DNA from: JAXFPC01 sp034180005
GTDB lineage: Bacteria; Bacillota; Negativicutes; Acidaminococcales; Acidaminococcaceae
DNA length: 24,087 bases
Direction: 5' to 3'
Assembly: GCA_034180005.1 (NCBI GenBank)
Contig: JAXFPC010000037.1
Coordinates: 1-24,087, forward strand
The position numbers were made by a program, and so were the translations under genes. Below are positions 23,946 through 24,087 of this stretch, in pieces. The notes beneath the pieces were generated by a model that was not told the DNA's origin, made no database searches, and saw only the letters and a program-made list of their open reading frames with translations. Every line of letters starts with the position of its first letter. The stretch's first letter is position 1.

Positions 23946-24087
23946 CTATTGGTAAAGAGTAGTATCCTCTATCGAGGTGCCGTCATCGAAAGCAATGCGG
24001 GTAATTCGCACATCGGCCTGATATTTGCTTATGTCAAGGGAAACTATCTTTTGGTCGTCGGGGAGCAACGTGTTCAGCGTCTTAATT
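23946..24087 (-). CDS. C-terminal end of an unrecognised - strand protein (partial)
   Basis: Read on the - strand from the window edge, one frame stays open for 46 codons and ends in TAG at 23946-23948. It encodes a sequence starting IKTLNTLLPDDQKIVSLDIS and ending IEDTTLYQ. The composition (acidic, regular beta-like alternation such as DVRITRIAFDDGT) looks like real coding sequence. It ends about 70 bases from the bidirectional terminator, which supports a convergent gene. The start is outside the window, and I cannot name the family. Confidence 0.65.
   Translation of the reverse strand, partial: IKTLNTLLPDDQKIVSLDISKYQADVRITRIAFDDGTSIEDTTLYQ

Noticed and set aside
1..24087. Mobile element, phage, toxin-antitoxin or defence system
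   Set aside because: All sizeable coding frames are core housekeeping genes with normal spacing. No transposase, integrase, terminal inverted repeats or tRNA target site were seen.

Overview
This window is an ordinary chromosomal core segment of a Bacillota-type (low-to-mid GC Gram-positive lineage) bacterium. Indicators are the PASTA-domain Ser/Thr kinase with its PP2C phosphatase next to rsgA and rpe, the fused ribBA gene, RNase Y downstream of recA-recX, a GAAC-N4-GTTT SOS box, an FMN riboswitch before ribD, and strong AGGAGG-type ribosome binding sites. The gene order metK-priA-def-fmt-DUF116-rsmB-rlmN-prpC-prkC-rsgA-rpe fits Clostridia or Negativicutes better than Bacilli. I lean to Negativicutes, but this rests on gene order and protein style only. 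Almost all genes lie on the + strand. Only rpmB and a truncated gene at the right edge are on the - strand.

Layout. Bases 1-733 hold the 3' end of metK and its terminator. priA (807-3080) follows. An extended -10 promoter at about 3113 then seems to start a long tightly packed operon: def, fmt, a DUF116 membrane protein, rsmB, rlmN, prpC, prkC, rsgA and rpe. Most junctions overlap (ATGA, TAATG, GTGA), which implies translational coupling. The operon joins translation initiation (deformylase, formyltransferase), rRNA methylation, ribosome assembly (RsgA) and a phospho-signalling pair (PrpC/PrkC).

Bases 12001-15731 are a complete riboflavin operon (ribD-ribE-ribBA-ribH). It has its own consensus promoter, an FMN riboswitch, an intrinsic terminator and a visible antiterminator pairing. 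hslO (redox chaperone Hsp33) follows. recA has a consensus promoter with an SOS box in its spacer, and recX starts inside the 3' end of recA. After a terminator and a non-coding leader comes rny (RNase Y), whose start codon is problematic: the only canonical start touches the Shine-Dalgarno sequence, while an ATT sits at ideal spacing.

The right part holds a small zinc-ribbon protein of unknown function, rpmB on the opposite strand sharing a bidirectional terminator with it, recG divergent from rpmB, a VTT/TVP38-family membrane protein, a long-stem bidirectional terminator, and the C-terminal 46 codons of an unrecognised - strand gene.

I looked for mobile elements, CRISPR arrays, toxin-antitoxin or defence loci and tRNA/rRNA genes and saw none. 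I do not see a new multi-gene system. The points worth a second look are regulatory and translational details (rny start and leader, rib leader switching, recA SOS box) and two poorly characterised proteins (the DUF116 protein and the zinc-ribbon protein).
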